From assembly GCF_009733595.1 (NCBI RefSeq), contig NZ_WOFH01000001.1, positions 124,001-188,000 of the forward strand: 64,000 nucleotides of DNA, read 5' to 3'. The position numbers were made by a program, and so were the translations under genes. Within the stretch, counting starts at the first letter, position 1. Each line of letters starts with the position of its first letter. Source of the stretch: Actinomadura litoris (GTDB taxonomy: Bacteria > Actinomycetota > Actinomycetes > Streptosporangiales > Streptosporangiaceae). The notes under the pieces were generated by a model. It was not told the origin of the DNA and made no database searches. It saw only the letters and a list, made by a program, of their open reading frames with translations. Shown here piece by piece: positions 32,522 to 41,445 of this stretch.

Positions 32522-34845
32522 GTCGTTCCTCCCGGACGCTGGGACGGCACTTCGACGGGCGCCGCGCTGATCGCCTCGGCGGGCGCGGCGTGCGGCCAGT
32601 GGGGGGCGCGGGCGTCGGCGTCGTGCTCACCGAGCCGTGGCGCCGGACGCGGCTGCCGCGGCTCGTGGCCGAGCAGGCGCAGCGGGTACCCCTTCTGGCG
32701 GCGGGGTCCGTCGAGGAACACCCGCCGAAGTCGGAAATGTGGGTCCTCGGCCCGCTCCCGGGCCGACTGGACGGGCGCGGCGGGGACCCCGGCGCGGGTC
32801 AGCTCGCGCAGGCACTCCTGTTTCGAGCGCCCGCGCGTCCACCTGGTGATCGCGCCGTCCACCTCCTCGTGGTCGCGCTCCCACCAGGAGGCCGGCATGT
32901 CGGCCATGTGGCCCGCGCCGACCAGTGCGGCCAGCGCGGCGCGTTCCGCGTCGGTCGTGCAGGCGATCGCTATCCACTGGTCGTCGCCCGAGCAGCGGTA
33001 GACGTCGTGCGGCGTGCTGCCGGGGCGGCGGTTGCCGGTCGGCTGTGGAACGGTCCCGGCGGCGAGGTGTTCGGCGATGCGGTCCGCGAGCGTCCAGCTC
33101 ACCAGCTCGCGCTGGGAAACGTCAAGGTAGGTGCCGCGCAGACCCTGGGCCACGCAGTAGGCGATCATGCCGGCGCCGAACAGCGATACCAGCTGGTCAG
33201 GGTAGTTGATGTCGGCCGAGGACCACATCGGGCCGCCGCCGGGGTAGCCGGTGACCGAGGCCAGGCCGGAGAGCAGGTCGAGCGTGGAGCCGTAGGAGCG
33301 GACGCCCGACTCGGGCCCGGACTGGCCCTGGCTCGACAGCGACAGGTAGATCAGGTCCGGGTTGACCTCGTGGAGCGTCGGCGGGTCGATGCCGAGCCTG
33401 CGGGTCACGCCGACGGTGAAGTTCTCGATCAGGACGTCGGCGCGCGCGACGAGCCGCCGCATCTCCGCCCGTCCGTCCTCGGACTTCAGGTCGAGCGTGA
33501 TCCCGAGCTTGCCCGCGTTGTTGGACTCGAAAAGCGGGGACTCCTCGGTGACCTCCGCGTCGCCCGAGGTCGGGGAGGGCCACAGCCGGAACGCGTCCGG
33601 CCGCCCCCTCGACTCGATCTTGATGACGGTGGCGCCGTAGTCGGCGAGCAGCCGCCCGGTGGCGGCGCCCGCCGTGATCGTGCCGAGGTCGAGGACGACG
33701 ACGCCCTCCAGCGGGGCGCGGTCGGCGCCGTCGGCCGGCGGCGGCGCCGGACGCGGCACCGGGACCTCGTCGATGCCGGAGAGGCCCGGCGGGGGGCCGA
33801 ACCGCCACGGCAGGCCCTTGAGGGGCGCCAGCGCGCCGTCCCGCCCCGGCTCCGGGAAGAACGAGCGGGCCTGGTACTGGGGGTCGGACGCCAGGTCGGC
33901 GATGTCGGCGCCGTAGCCGAACGGCAGGCCGAGGCGCTGCGCGTCCCGGTAGATCTCGCGTTTGGGGCGCCGCGCGGCCCACCGCTCGACGACCGGCCAC
34001 CAGGAGTCCATGCGCTCGAACCGGACCTGGTCGCCGCGCAGCTCGGGGTCCTCCAGCGCCGGGTCGCCGATCAGCGAGATGAAGGCGTCCCACTGCTCGG
34101 GCAGGAAGATGATCCCGACCCAGCCGTCGGCCGCGCGGACCGTGCGCCAGCGGCCGCTGTTCGTGCCCGTCCGGCCGGGGACCACGCCGGTCTCGGCGTA
34201 GACGACGTCGCTCTTCCAGTCGATGTAGGCCGCGACGTCGCAGAGCGCGACGTCGACGACGTCACCGCCGGGGCGCAGCGCGGCGAGCATGGACCCGTAG
34301 AAGCCGACGAACGCGGCGGCGTGCGCGGTCTGCTCGCCGCCGAGCGTCAGCGGCTCCCGGTCGGGCTCGCCGACCATCGCGGCCAGGCCCCCGTAGCTCT
34401 CGGCGAGCAGGCTGTCGGCGTGGGCGTCCGACCTCGGGTCGGCCATGCCGTAGGAGGTGATCGCCACGACGGCCAGCCCGGGGTGGTCGGCGCGCAGGCG
34501 CTCGGCCGCCAGGCCGGTCTCCGCCGCGCGGGCCGGGCCGAGGGCGGTGATCACGATGTCGGCCGCCGCCAGCAGCGCGGACAGGCGGGCGCGGCCGTCC
34601 CGGCTCTCCAGGTCGATCTGGACGCTCCGCTTGTCGGCGTTCAGCGCGGCGAAGGTGTGGCCCAGGCCGTTCGCGTCGACCGGCTCCCGCCGGCGGAGCG
34701 GGTCGCCGCCGGGGGCCTCGCATCGGGTGACGTGATGGCCGAGGCCCGCGAACAGCCGCCCGCAGACCTGGACGGCCACGCCGTCGCCGAGTTCGACGAC
34801 CCGCAGGAGCCTCCCCCGCCCCCCGGTCCGGGTTCCGTCGCTCAT
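32518..34845 (-). CDS. Double-domain CaiB/BaiF (class III) CoA-transferase
   Basis: A 775-residue protein made of two full class III CoA-transferase domains (about 12-370 and 378-760). Domain 1 keeps the catalytic Asp (VDVALCDVAAY, Asp203); in domain 2 the matching site is LDVSQRELVSW with Glu580. Both keep the CoA-binding N(A)xK..x(I)DLxSxDGR motif. Class III enzymes form interlocked dimers, so the fusion may act as a single-chain dimer with one or two sites. It activates carboxylic acids as CoA thioesters. The ATG at 34,845 lacks a clear ribosome site; a GTG 13 codons earlier is possible. First gene of the 10-kb unit, after a strong terminator. Confidence 0.87.
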   Translation of the reverse strand: MSDGTRTGGRGRLLRVVELGDGVAVQVCGRLFAGLGHHVTRCEAPGGDPLRRREPVDANGLGHTFAALNADKRSVQIDLESRDGRARLSALLAAADIVITALGPARAAETGLAAERLRADHPGLAVVAITSYGMADPRSDAHADSLLAESYGGLAAMVGEPDREPLTLGGEQTAHAAAFVGFYGSMLAALRPGGDVVDVALCDVAAYIDWKSDVVYAETGVVPGRTGTNSGRWRTVRAADGWVGIIFLPEQWDAFISLIGDPALEDPELRGDQVRFERMDSWWPVVERWAARRPKREIYRDAQRLGLPFGYGADIADLASDPQYQARSFFPEPGRDGALAPLKGLPWRFGPPPGLSGIDEVPVPRPAPPPADGADRAPLEGVVVLDLGTITAGAATGRLLADYGATVIKIESRGRPDAFRLWPSPTSGDAEVTEESPLFESNNAGKLGITLDLKSEDGRAEMRRLVARADVLIENFTVGVTRRLGIDPPTLHEVNPDLIYLSLSSQGQSGPESGVRSYGSTLDLLSGLASVTGYPGGGPMWSSADINYPDQLVSLFGAGMIAYCVAQGLRGTYLDVSQRELVSWTLADRIAEHLAAGTVPQPTGNRRPGSTPHDVYRCSGDDQWIAIACTTDAERAALAALVGAGHMADMPASWWERDHEEVDGAITRWTRGRSKQECLRELTRAGVPAAPVQSARERAEDPHFRLRRVFLDGPRRQKGYPLRLLGHEPRQPRPAPRLGEHDADARAPHWPHAAPAEAISAAPVEVPSQRPGGTT

Positions 34846-34974
34846 CGGGGACCCGCGCAGATAGAGGCCGCATGCGATACGCACTCCGGCCTTTTCGATT
34901 TCAACGCCTCGTGCACAATTTTATGATCAGCGATCGGATCCATGGGAAACAAAACCTCACATGCCTATGGGCGG

Positions 34975-35017
34975 CCGCGCCGCCGGCCCGGTCGGTGCCG
35001 CCGGGCCGGCGGCGCGG
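34975..35017. terminator. 17-bp perfect stem terminator between the two thiolase units
   Basis: CCGCGCCGCCGGCCCGG (34,975-34,991) pairs without mismatch with 35,001-35,017, loop of 9 nt. It lies 5 bp past the stop of DUF35 copy B and before the more AT-rich promoter region (34,860-34,970) of the CaiB gene, so it splits the locus into two transcripts. Confidence 0.8.
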
Positions 35018-35022
35018 TCGGC

Positions 35023-35442
35023 TCACGCCGCCGCGCCGGTGCTGAATTTCAGGACGGTGCGGTCACCGGCGATCGGCTGGAAGACCGCGTGAACCTGCCG
35101 GCCGATCTCCGGTTCGCCCGGCTCACCGGCCAGCACACTGATCACGAGCGGCCCTTCGGCGAGCCGCACGTACACGAGCTGGTAGGGGACCTCGTCGGCG
35201 AACGCGGCGAAATACTTCTGGTGCATCGTGCACCAGGACCAGATGGTCCCCGCGCCGCTCACGGCCTCCCAGGACGACTCGCCGGAAAGGCACTCCGGAC
35301 AGAGCGGAGCGTCCGGGAAGCGGTGCCGGCCGCAGGCCGCGCACTTCTGCAACCGGAGCTCTCCGGCGGCGAGGCCGTCCCAGTACGGCTTGTTGCGGGG
35401 GGTGATATCGGGAAGAAGTTTCGCGTACGCGGCGACGTCCAT
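35023..35442 (-). CDS. DUF35 zinc-ribbon/OB-fold partner protein (copy B)
   Basis: A 139-residue protein with CAACGRHRFPDAPLCPEC zinc ribbon and an OB fold (GTIWSWCTMHQKYFAAFADEVPYQLVYV). Same family as copy A but clearly different in sequence, matching its own thiolase-like partner 12 bp upstream. Expected to form a complex with it and to help bind acyl-CoA. Confidence 0.88.
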   Translation of the reverse strand: MDVAAYAKLLPDITPRNKPYWDGLAAGELRLQKCAACGRHRFPDAPLCPECLSGESSWEAVSGAGTIWSWCTMHQKYFAAFADEVPYQLVYVRLAEGPLVISVLAGEPGEPEIGRQVHAVFQPIAGDRTVLKFSTGAAA

Positions 35443-35454
35443 CGGCGTGCCCTT

Positions 35455-36585
35455 CTAGTCGGCCGTGAATATGTGCGACGTCACGATGGGCGAGACGCAC
35501 ATGTACTGCACGGTGCCGCAGTTCTCGACCTGCCGTTCGCCGGCCTCCCCGCGGACCTGCCGCACCGCCTCCACATGGAGGGCGAAGCCCTGCATGTAGC
35601 TCTCGCTCGTATGGCCGCCCGAGGTGTTCATCGGGCGCTCGCCGCCGAGTTCGATCCGGCCGTCGCGGATCCATTCCCAGGAGGCGCCGCGCGGCGCGTG
35701 GCCGAAGCCCTCCAGGGTGAAGAGGATCGTCGGGAGGAAGTTGTCGTAGACCTGCATGCAGTCGATCTGGTCAGGGCCGATACCGGACTTCTTGTAGAGG
35801 TCCTCGGCGACCGCCGCGCTCGTCGCGTAGTAGAAGTCGGGGCTGATGTAGCTGCGGCCGAGCTCGGCACGGCCCGCTGTGGCGGCCACGCGTACCGGCT
35901 TCTTGCTCATTCCCCTGGCGCGATCCATCGAGGTGACGATGAACGCGACCGCGCCGTCGTTGATGATGCAGTAGTCGAGCTTGCGCAGCGGCTGCGAGAT
36001 GAACCGCGACGCGAGGTACTCGTCCTTGGTGATCTCCTGCTGGAACACCGCGATCGGGTTGCGGGCCCCGTTGGCGCGGTTGTTGATCGCGAGGGGGGCC
36101 AGCGCGTCCTCCGGGGCGCCGTACAGGTGCCGGTAGCGCTGGTACATCATCGACAGGTACGCGCCGGTGGAGGTCATGCCGTACATGGCGTCGTAGGCCC
36201 CGGCTGGGTCGGCGTCCCCGCCGCCGTACTTCAGGCCCGCCGTCCGGCCGTTCGTCGCGTACACGACGGCGACGGTGTGGGCGGCGCCCGACTCCACGAG
36301 CGAGCACGCCTCCTGGAGCGCGACGCCGCTCATGCGCCCGGTGCCCTCCAGGTCATGGACGAACCCCGGACCGGTGAGGCCGGTCATGTCCCCGAAGGGA
36401 CCGTACTTGATGTTGACGCACAGCAGCCCGTCGACGTCCTTCTGGGTGGCGCCGCAGTCCTCCAGCGCGTCCCTGAAAGCCTCGGCCGCGAGCTGGTACA
36501 CATCGTTCTTCTGGCTCTTGTCGGCGTACAGCCGCCGGAAGTCCGACGTGCCGACACCGACGATCGCCACGTCCTTCATGGCCAT
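35455..36585 (-). CDS. Thiolase-like acyl-CoA aldolase/lyase, Cys-less (copy B)
   Basis: A 376-residue Ltp-type thiolase-superfamily protein (MKDVAIVGVGTSDFRRLYAD). Around the nucleophile site it reads GTGRMSGVALQEAC, so the thiolase cysteine is missing (Gly or nearby). The C-terminal NTSGGHTSESYMQGF keeps the His loop. With a DUF35 partner directly downstream it should be a retro-aldolase or lyase on an acyl-CoA. The ATG at 36,585 follows AAGGG. It begins 54 bp after the gntR stop and is co-transcribed with it. Confidence 0.84.
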   Translation of the reverse strand: MAMKDVAIVGVGTSDFRRLYADKSQKNDVYQLAAEAFRDALEDCGATQKDVDGLLCVNIKYGPFGDMTGLTGPGFVHDLEGTGRMSGVALQEACSLVESGAAHTVAVVYATNGRTAGLKYGGGDADPAGAYDAMYGMTSTGAYLSMMYQRYRHLYGAPEDALAPLAINNRANGARNPIAVFQQEITKDEYLASRFISQPLRKLDYCIINDGAVAFIVTSMDRARGMSKKPVRVAATAGRAELGRSYISPDFYYATSAAVAEDLYKKSGIGPDQIDCMQVYDNFLPTILFTLEGFGHAPRGASWEWIRDGRIELGGERPMNTSGGHTSESYMQGFALHVEAVRQVRGEAGERQVENCGTVQYMCVSPIVTSHIFTAD

Positions 36586-36639
36586 CGCGATATCACCCTT
36601 GTACTCGTGCAGGTCGTGGCCGCGGGCCACGATGTCGCG

Positions 36640-37320
36640 CTATGACGTCGGGTGCTCTTTCTCCAGGATCTCCACGGCTTCGAGCGCCGCCTTCGCGGCC
36701 GCGCGGATATGCCGGTGCGCGGCCTCGGCCGCGCGCTCGGGCGAGCGCGCGCTGATGGCTTCACCGAGGTCGACGTATTCCTGTACCGACGATTCGAGTC
36801 GTCCTGGAATGGTCACGGAAAGGCTGCGCAGCGCGTGGATGCGGGTGTGCAGCGGGCCCAGCATGGAGGCCAGCAGCGAGTTGCGGGCGCCCGCGACGAG
36901 CAGCTCGTCGAACTCGTATATGGCCTGGAGGCGCTCCTCGCCCCGGGGGCGCGGGCGCGTCTTCTCCACCAGCTCCGCGACCTCCTCGTCGGTCGCGCGC
37001 AGCACGAACAGCTCGGCCGCGGCGGGCTCCAGCGCATCGCGGACCTCGTAGATCTCCCGTACCTCGGCGCTGCCGAGCCGCGCGACGCGGACGCCGCGGC
37101 TCGGCGAGGGCTCCACGAGCCCGAGGGTCTGGAGGTGCCGCATGGCCTCCCGGACCGACGTCCGGCTGACACCGGTCAGCTCGACGAGCTCGCGCTCGGT
37201 GAGCTTGCGACCCGGGGGGAGGAGACCCGAGGCGATCGCGTGCCGGATCCGCCGGACGACCATCTCGGGAATGGACTCGGTCGGGCGGTCGATCAGCAGG
37301 TCGAGCTTCGGGTCGGTCAC
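36640..37320 (-). CDS. GntR-family regulator, FadR/FCD type
   Basis: A 226-residue protein: winged HTH ([45 protein letters not shown]) and a C-terminal FCD helical domain (about 95-215) that binds a metal and an organic acid or acyl-CoA-like ligand. The GTG follows AAGGGA. Upstream is an operator-like sequence that is repeated before the ABC transporter operon, so it probably controls uptake and its own operon together. Confidence 0.9.
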   Translation of the reverse strand: MTDPKLDLLIDRPTESIPEMVVRRIRHAIASGLLPPGRKLTERELVELTGVSRTSVREAMRHLQTLGLVEPSPSRGVRVARLGSAEVREIYEVRDALEPAAAELFVLRATDEEVAELVEKTRPRPRGEERLQAIYEFDELLVAGARNSLLASMLGPLHTRIHALRSLSVTIPGRLESSVQEYVDLGEAISARSPERAAEAAHRHIRAAAKAALEAVEILEKEHPTS

Positions 37321-37330
37321 GGCAGTCCCT

Positions 37331-37365
37331 TACTTTTGTCTGACGTACTACAGACTACGTCTGCC
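37331..37365. promoter_or_regulatory. GntR operator candidate upstream of gntR
   Basis: TACTTTTGTCTGACGTACTACAGACTACGTCTGCC region. GTCTGA and TACGTCTGC flank a 12-bp centre, and CAGAC-TAC-GTCTG inside is a perfect palindrome. From GTCTGA to GTCTGC it matches the site at 43,246-43,272 in 19 of 27 bases without gaps. Confidence 0.7.
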
Positions 37366-37420
37366 AGTAGAAGCCGGTCAAGGTGAGCCGGATCACGGGT
37401 CAGGAATGCCGGTCGCCGCC

Positions 37421-38500
37421 TCATGCCGCGGGACCCGGCCCCTTCGGGAGGGCGCTCAACGGCGCCCCCGCCAGCGTCGGACCGCTCGTTTGCAAATGGC
37501 ACGAGACCTCTCCCCCGCCCTCCACAACGGTCGGTTCGGGCACCCGCTGCCGGCAGATGTCCATCACATGGCCGCACCTCGTCTGGAATGGGCAGCCCAC
37601 CGGGGGCCGCGCCGGATCGGGCAGGTCCCCCTCCAGCACGATCCGCTCCGATTTCCGGCGCGGATCGGGGATCGCCGACAGCAGCGCCCGGGTGTAGGGG
37701 TGCGCGGGCGCGGTGTAGACGCGCTCCGCCGGGCCGGTCTCGACGATCCGGCCGAGGTACATCACCCCGACCCGGTGCGAGATGTGCCGGACGATGGCGA
37801 GGTCGTGCGCGATGAACAGGTAGGTCAGCCCGAACTCCGCGCGCAGCCGCTCCAGCAGGTTGATCACCTGGTTCTGGGTGGAGACGTCCAGCGCGGACAC
37901 TGCCTCGTCGCAGACGACGAAGCCCGGGTTCAGCGCGATGGCCCGTGCGATCGCCAGCCGCTGGCGCTGCCCGCCGGAGAACTCGTAGGGGTAGCGGTCG
38001 GCGTAGCTGGCGCGGAGCCCGACCATCTCGATCAGCTCGTGCACCCGCTCTCGCGCGGCCCGTCCCGAGAGCTTCTCGTGGACGATCAGCGGCTCGGCGA
38101 TGCTCGCCGCCACGGTCGAGGACGGGTCCAGCGACGAGTAGGGGTCCTGGAACACCATCTGCATGCTCCGCCGCGCCGTCCGCAGGGCCTTGCCGCGCAG
38201 GCGCGTGACGTCGTGCCCGGCGACCGTGACCGACCCGGCCGCCGCCGGCACCAGCTTCAGCAGCGCCCGCCCGGTCGTCGACTTGCCCGACCCCGACTCG
38301 CCGACCAGGCCGAACGTCTCGCCCTGGTCGATGTGGAAGGAGATGTCGTTGACGGCGCGGACGATCCTCGGGGCCGCGAGCGTCCGCCGCTTGCGGAAGA
38401 CGACGCTGAGGTCGCGGACGTCCACCAGCGGCCCGGACGCGGGCGCCGGCTCCGGCGAACCGGGCGCCGGGACCTCGGCGCTCGACTTCATGACGCTCAT
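37421..38500 (-). CDS. Dipeptide-type ABC transporter ATPase (DppF-like)
   Basis: A 359-residue ABC ATPase: Walker [10 protein letters not shown] near residue 69, Q-loop [10 protein letters not shown], signature [13 protein letters not shown], Walker [13 protein letters not shown], and the C-terminal oligopeptide domain with [14 protein letters not shown], whose cysteines ligate an Fe-S cluster in Dpp/Opp ATPases. It energises import with its DppD-like partner. Start overlaps that partner by ATGA. Last gene of the transporter operon. Confidence 0.92.
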   Translation of the reverse strand: MSVMKSSAEVPAPGSPEPAPASGPLVDVRDLSVVFRKRRTLAAPRIVRAVNDISFHIDQGETFGLVGESGSGKSTTGRALLKLVPAAAGSVTVAGHDVTRLRGKALRTARRSMQMVFQDPYSSLDPSSTVAASIAEPLIVHEKLSGRAARERVHELIEMVGLRASYADRYPYEFSGGQRQRLAIARAIALNPGFVVCDEAVSALDVSTQNQVINLLERLRAEFGLTYLFIAHDLAIVRHISHRVGVMYLGRIVETGPAERVYTAPAHPYTRALLSAIPDPRRKSERIVLEGDLPDPARPPVGCPFQTRCGHVMDICRQRVPEPTVVEGGGEVSCHLQTSGPTLAGAPLSALPKGPGPAA

Positions 38501-39504
38501 GGGGACCCCACCAGACGCAGTTGCTCGGTACGGCAGCAGCGGCAGCCGCGGCCCTCCCCGACGATCCGGAACTCCGGCGGCGCGGCCGTGCACGTCTCGT
38601 TCGCGTGCCCGCACCGGGGGCTGAACCTGCACCCCTCCGGCATCCGCCAGGGCTCGGGGGTGCGGCCCGGGATCGTCGGCAGTTCCTCGCCCCGGACGCC
38701 GAGATGCGGCATCGCGCTCAGCAGTCCCGCCGTGTACGGGTGCTTCGGCGCGTCGTACAGGTCGAGCGCGGGCGCGGTCTCGACGACCTCGCCCGCGTAC
38801 ATCACGACGACCCGGTCAGCGAGTTCGGCGACGAGCCCGAGGTCGTGGGTGATGAACAGGATCCCGCAGCCGGTCTCGTCGCGCAGCCGCGCCAGCAGCG
38901 CGACGATCTGCGCCTGCACGGTCACGTCGAGGGCGGTCGCGGGCTCGTCGGCGATCAGCAGCCGCGGCTCGCACACCAGCGCCATCGCGATCATCGCGCG
39001 CTGCCGCATGCCGCCGGAGAACTCGTGCGGGTAGTCGCGGACGCGGTGGCCCGCGTCCGGGATGCCGACGAGGTCGAGCATCTCGGCGGCGCGGGCGAAC
39101 GCGGCGCGCCGCGAACCGCCCTTGTGCCGCCGGTAGCCCTCGGCGATCTGGTCGCCGATCGTGTAGGCCGGGTTCAGGCTCGTCATCGGCTCCTGGAAGA
39201 TCATCGAGATCTCGTTGCCGCGGATGTCGCGCAGCTCCCGCTGCGGCATGCCGATCAGGTCGCGGCCCCGGTAGCGGACGTGGCCGCCGGGCGTGCGGGT
39301 GTAGGCGGGCGGCAGCAGCCGCAGCACCGACAGGCTCGTGACGCTCTTGCCCGAGCCGGACTCCCCCACCAGGCCCACGATCTCGCCCGGCCCGACGTCG
39401 AAGGAGACGCCGGCGACGACGTTCGTCCAGCCCCGGTCGGTCAGGAAGTCGACGTGCAGGTCCTCGATCTCCAGCAGTTTCGCAGGCTCGTGTTCGGGGG
39501 TCAT
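38497..39504 (-). CDS. Dipeptide-type ABC transporter ATPase (DppD-like)
   Basis: A 335-residue ABC ATPase: Walker [11 protein letters not shown]-loop [10 protein letters not shown], signature [14 protein letters not shown], Walker [13 protein letters not shown], and C-terminal [14 protein letters not shown]. The PMTSLNP variant marks the DppD half of the heterodimer. Overlaps permease C upstream and DppF-like downstream by ATGA. Confidence 0.92.
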   Translation of the reverse strand: MTPEHEPAKLLEIEDLHVDFLTDRGWTNVVAGVSFDVGPGEIVGLVGESGSGKSVTSLSVLRLLPPAYTRTPGGHVRYRGRDLIGMPQRELRDIRGNEISMIFQEPMTSLNPAYTIGDQIAEGYRRHKGGSRRAAFARAAEMLDLVGIPDAGHRVRDYPHEFSGGMRQRAMIAMALVCEPRLLIADEPATALDVTVQAQIVALLARLRDETGCGILFITHDLGLVAELADRVVVMYAGEVVETAPALDLYDAPKHPYTAGLLSAMPHLGVRGEELPTIPGRTPEPWRMPEGCRFSPRCGHANETCTAAPPEFRIVGEGRGCRCCRTEQLRLVGSP

Positions 39505-40424
39505 GACGCCTTCCTCGTCTCGCGGCCGAAGGCGTCCCGGAGGCCGTCTCCGATGAGATTGAAGCAGAGCGTCGCGATGGCGATCGCGATTCCGGGATAC
39601 ACGGCGAGGGACGGGCTGCTGCGCATCTCCAGGAACGCCTGCCCGAGCATGCTCCCCCAACTCGCCGTCGGCGGCAGCGCGCCGAGGCCGAGCAGGCTGA
39701 TCGTCACCTCGGCCAGCAGCGCGGAGGCGAGCAGGAACGAGAGCTGGACGAGCGCGGCGGGCAGGATGTTCGGCAGCACGCGCTTGCGCAGGATCATCAG
39801 GCTGGGCGTCCCGATGCTGGTGGACGCCTCGATGTAGACCGCGCGCCTGACCTCCATCGTGCTGCCCCTGACCACGCGGAACATCCGCGGCGCGTAGACG
39901 ATGCCGAGCGAGACCATCGCGGTCGTGAGCCCGGGGCCGACCGCCGCGATGATGGCGATCGTGAGGATGATCGCGGGGAAGGCCATCAGCACGTCGGCGG
40001 CGCGGTCCAGCAGCCAGTCGACGATCCCGCCGAAGTAGCCGCTGACGAGGCCGAGCGGCAGGCCGATGGCGGTGGCGATCGCGACCGCCAGCCCGGCCGC
40101 CGCGAGCGACACGCGTCCGCCGTGCATGAGCCGGCTCAGCGTGTCGCGCCCGAGCGTGTCGGTGCCGAGCCAGTGCTCGGCGGTGGGGCCCGACAGCCGG
40201 TCGCCGATGTCGACCTGCGCCGGGCCGTAGGGGGCGAGGAGCGGGGCCGCCGCGGTCACGACGATGATCGCCAGCAGCAGCCCGAAGCCGACGACGGCCG
40301 ACCTGTTGCCGCCGAACCGGCGCAGCAGGGCGCGCCCGCGGGACGCGGGGACGGCGGCGCCGGAATCCTTCTCCGCCGGGACGGGGGCCGGTTTCTTGAT
40401 GTCCACGCTGCGACTTCGCGTCAT
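39501..40424 (-). CDS. ABC transporter permease (DppC-like)
   Basis: A 307-residue inner-membrane permease with six predicted helices; an N-terminal cytoplasmic stretch, the TDTLGRDTLSRLMHGGRVSL segment typical of DppC, and the EAA loop EASTSIGTPSLMILRKRVLPN that contacts the ATPases. ATGA overlaps at both ends show tight coupling. Confidence 0.9.
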   Translation of the reverse strand: MTRSRSVDIKKPAPVPAEKDSGAAVPASRGRALLRRFGGNRSAVVGFGLLLAIIVVTAAAPLLAPYGPAQVDIGDRLSGPTAEHWLGTDTLGRDTLSRLMHGGRVSLAAAGLAVAIATAIGLPLGLVSGYFGGIVDWLLDRAADVLMAFPAIILTIAIIAAVGPGLTTAMVSLGIVYAPRMFRVVRGSTMEVRRAVYIEASTSIGTPSLMILRKRVLPNILPAALVQLSFLLASALLAEVTISLLGLGALPPTASWGSMLGQAFLEMRSSPSLAVYPGIAIAIATLCFNLIGDGLRDAFGRETRKAS

Positions 40425-41365
40425 GACACCTTGACCTTCGGATTGAAGTAGCCGTACGAAAGGTCGACCGCCAGGTTGATGAGCATGATCAGAATGGCCG
40501 TGATCAGCAGGATTCCCTGCACCATGGGGAAGTCCCGGGAGAACACCGAGAAATAGGCGAGCTTGCCGACGCCGGGGAGCGCGAACAACTGCTCGATGAC
40601 GACGGTCGCGCCGATGAGGCGGTTCGCCTCGACGCCGAACGCCGTGACCACGGGGACGGCGGCGTTCTTCAGCACGTGCTTGACGACGAGCCGGCTGGGA
40701 TGCAGCCCCTTCGCGCGGGCGGTGCGGATGAAGTCCTCCTGCATGACCGAGGTCACCGACGCGCGCGTCTGCCTGGCGACGACGGCGGTCGGCACGGTCG
40801 CGAGCGAGAAGGCCGGGAGGATGAGGTGCTGGAACCACTCCAGCGGGCTCTCGGTGAGCGGCACGTAGCCGACGGCCGGAAGCGTCCGCATCTGGATCGC
40901 GAAGACGAGCACGAGCATCATGCCGACCCAGAAATAGGGCAGCGACATGAACGCGCTCGCGGTGACGGTCGAGATCCGGTCCGCCCAGGTGCCCGGCCGC
41001 AGCCCGGCCGCCAGGCCGAGTGCGAGCCCGAGCACCGCCGCGATGACCAGCGTGAGGACGACCAGCGAGAGCGTCACCGGGAACCCGGAGGCGACCGCCG
41101 AGCGGACGCTCTGCCCGTCCACGAAGGACTTGCCGAGGTCGCCGTGCAGCGCGCCGGTCAGCCAGCTCCAGTACTGGGACATGAACGACTTGTCGAGGCC
41201 GAGCTGTTCGCGGATCGCCGCGATCCTCTCGGGCGTCGGATTGTTCCCGGCGAGCGCCACCTCGGGCCCGCCCGGTACCAGTGCGATGAGGCTGTAGATC
41301 AGGAAGCTGACGATGAGCAGCATGGGAACCATCGCCAGAAGTCGGACGGACAGCAGACGCAGCAC
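40421..41365 (-). CDS. ABC transporter permease (DppB-like)
   Basis: A 314-residue permease with DppB features: an N-terminal helix, a periplasmic-side loop with GNNPTPERIAAIREQLGLD, then five helices and the EAA loop RTARAKGLHPSRLVVKHVLKN. The GTG start follows GGAGG by seven bases. First gene after the binding-protein gene, separated from it by a strong hairpin. Confidence 0.9.
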   Translation of the reverse strand: MLRLLSVRLLAMVPMLLIVSFLIYSLIALVPGGPEVALAGNNPTPERIAAIREQLGLDKSFMSQYWSWLTGALHGDLGKSFVDGQSVRSAVASGFPVTLSLVVLTLVIAAVLGLALGLAAGLRPGTWADRISTVTASAFMSLPYFWVGMMLVLVFAIQMRTLPAVGYVPLTESPLEWFQHLILPAFSLATVPTAVVARQTRASVTSVMQEDFIRTARAKGLHPSRLVVKHVLKNAAVPVVTAFGVEANRLIGATVVIEQLFALPGVGKLAYFSVFSRDFPMVQGILLITAILIMLINLAVDLSYGYFNPKVKVS

Positions 41366-41389
41366 GCCGGGGCCTCCGTTTCTGTGGTG

Positions 41390-41431
41390 GCGGGTTCCGG
41401 CCGGGCGTATCGGGCTCCGGCCGGAACCCGC
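41390..41431 (-). terminator. Attenuator-type hairpin between binding protein and permease genes
   Basis: GCGGGTTCCGGCCGG (41,390-41,404) pairs perfectly with CCGGCCGGAACCCGC (41,417-41,431), loop 12 nt. It sits 14 bp past the binding-protein stop. Such hairpins give partial termination or 3-prime protection and raise binding protein over permease levels. Confidence 0.7.
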
Positions 41432-41445
41432 CCGCTATCGGCGCG

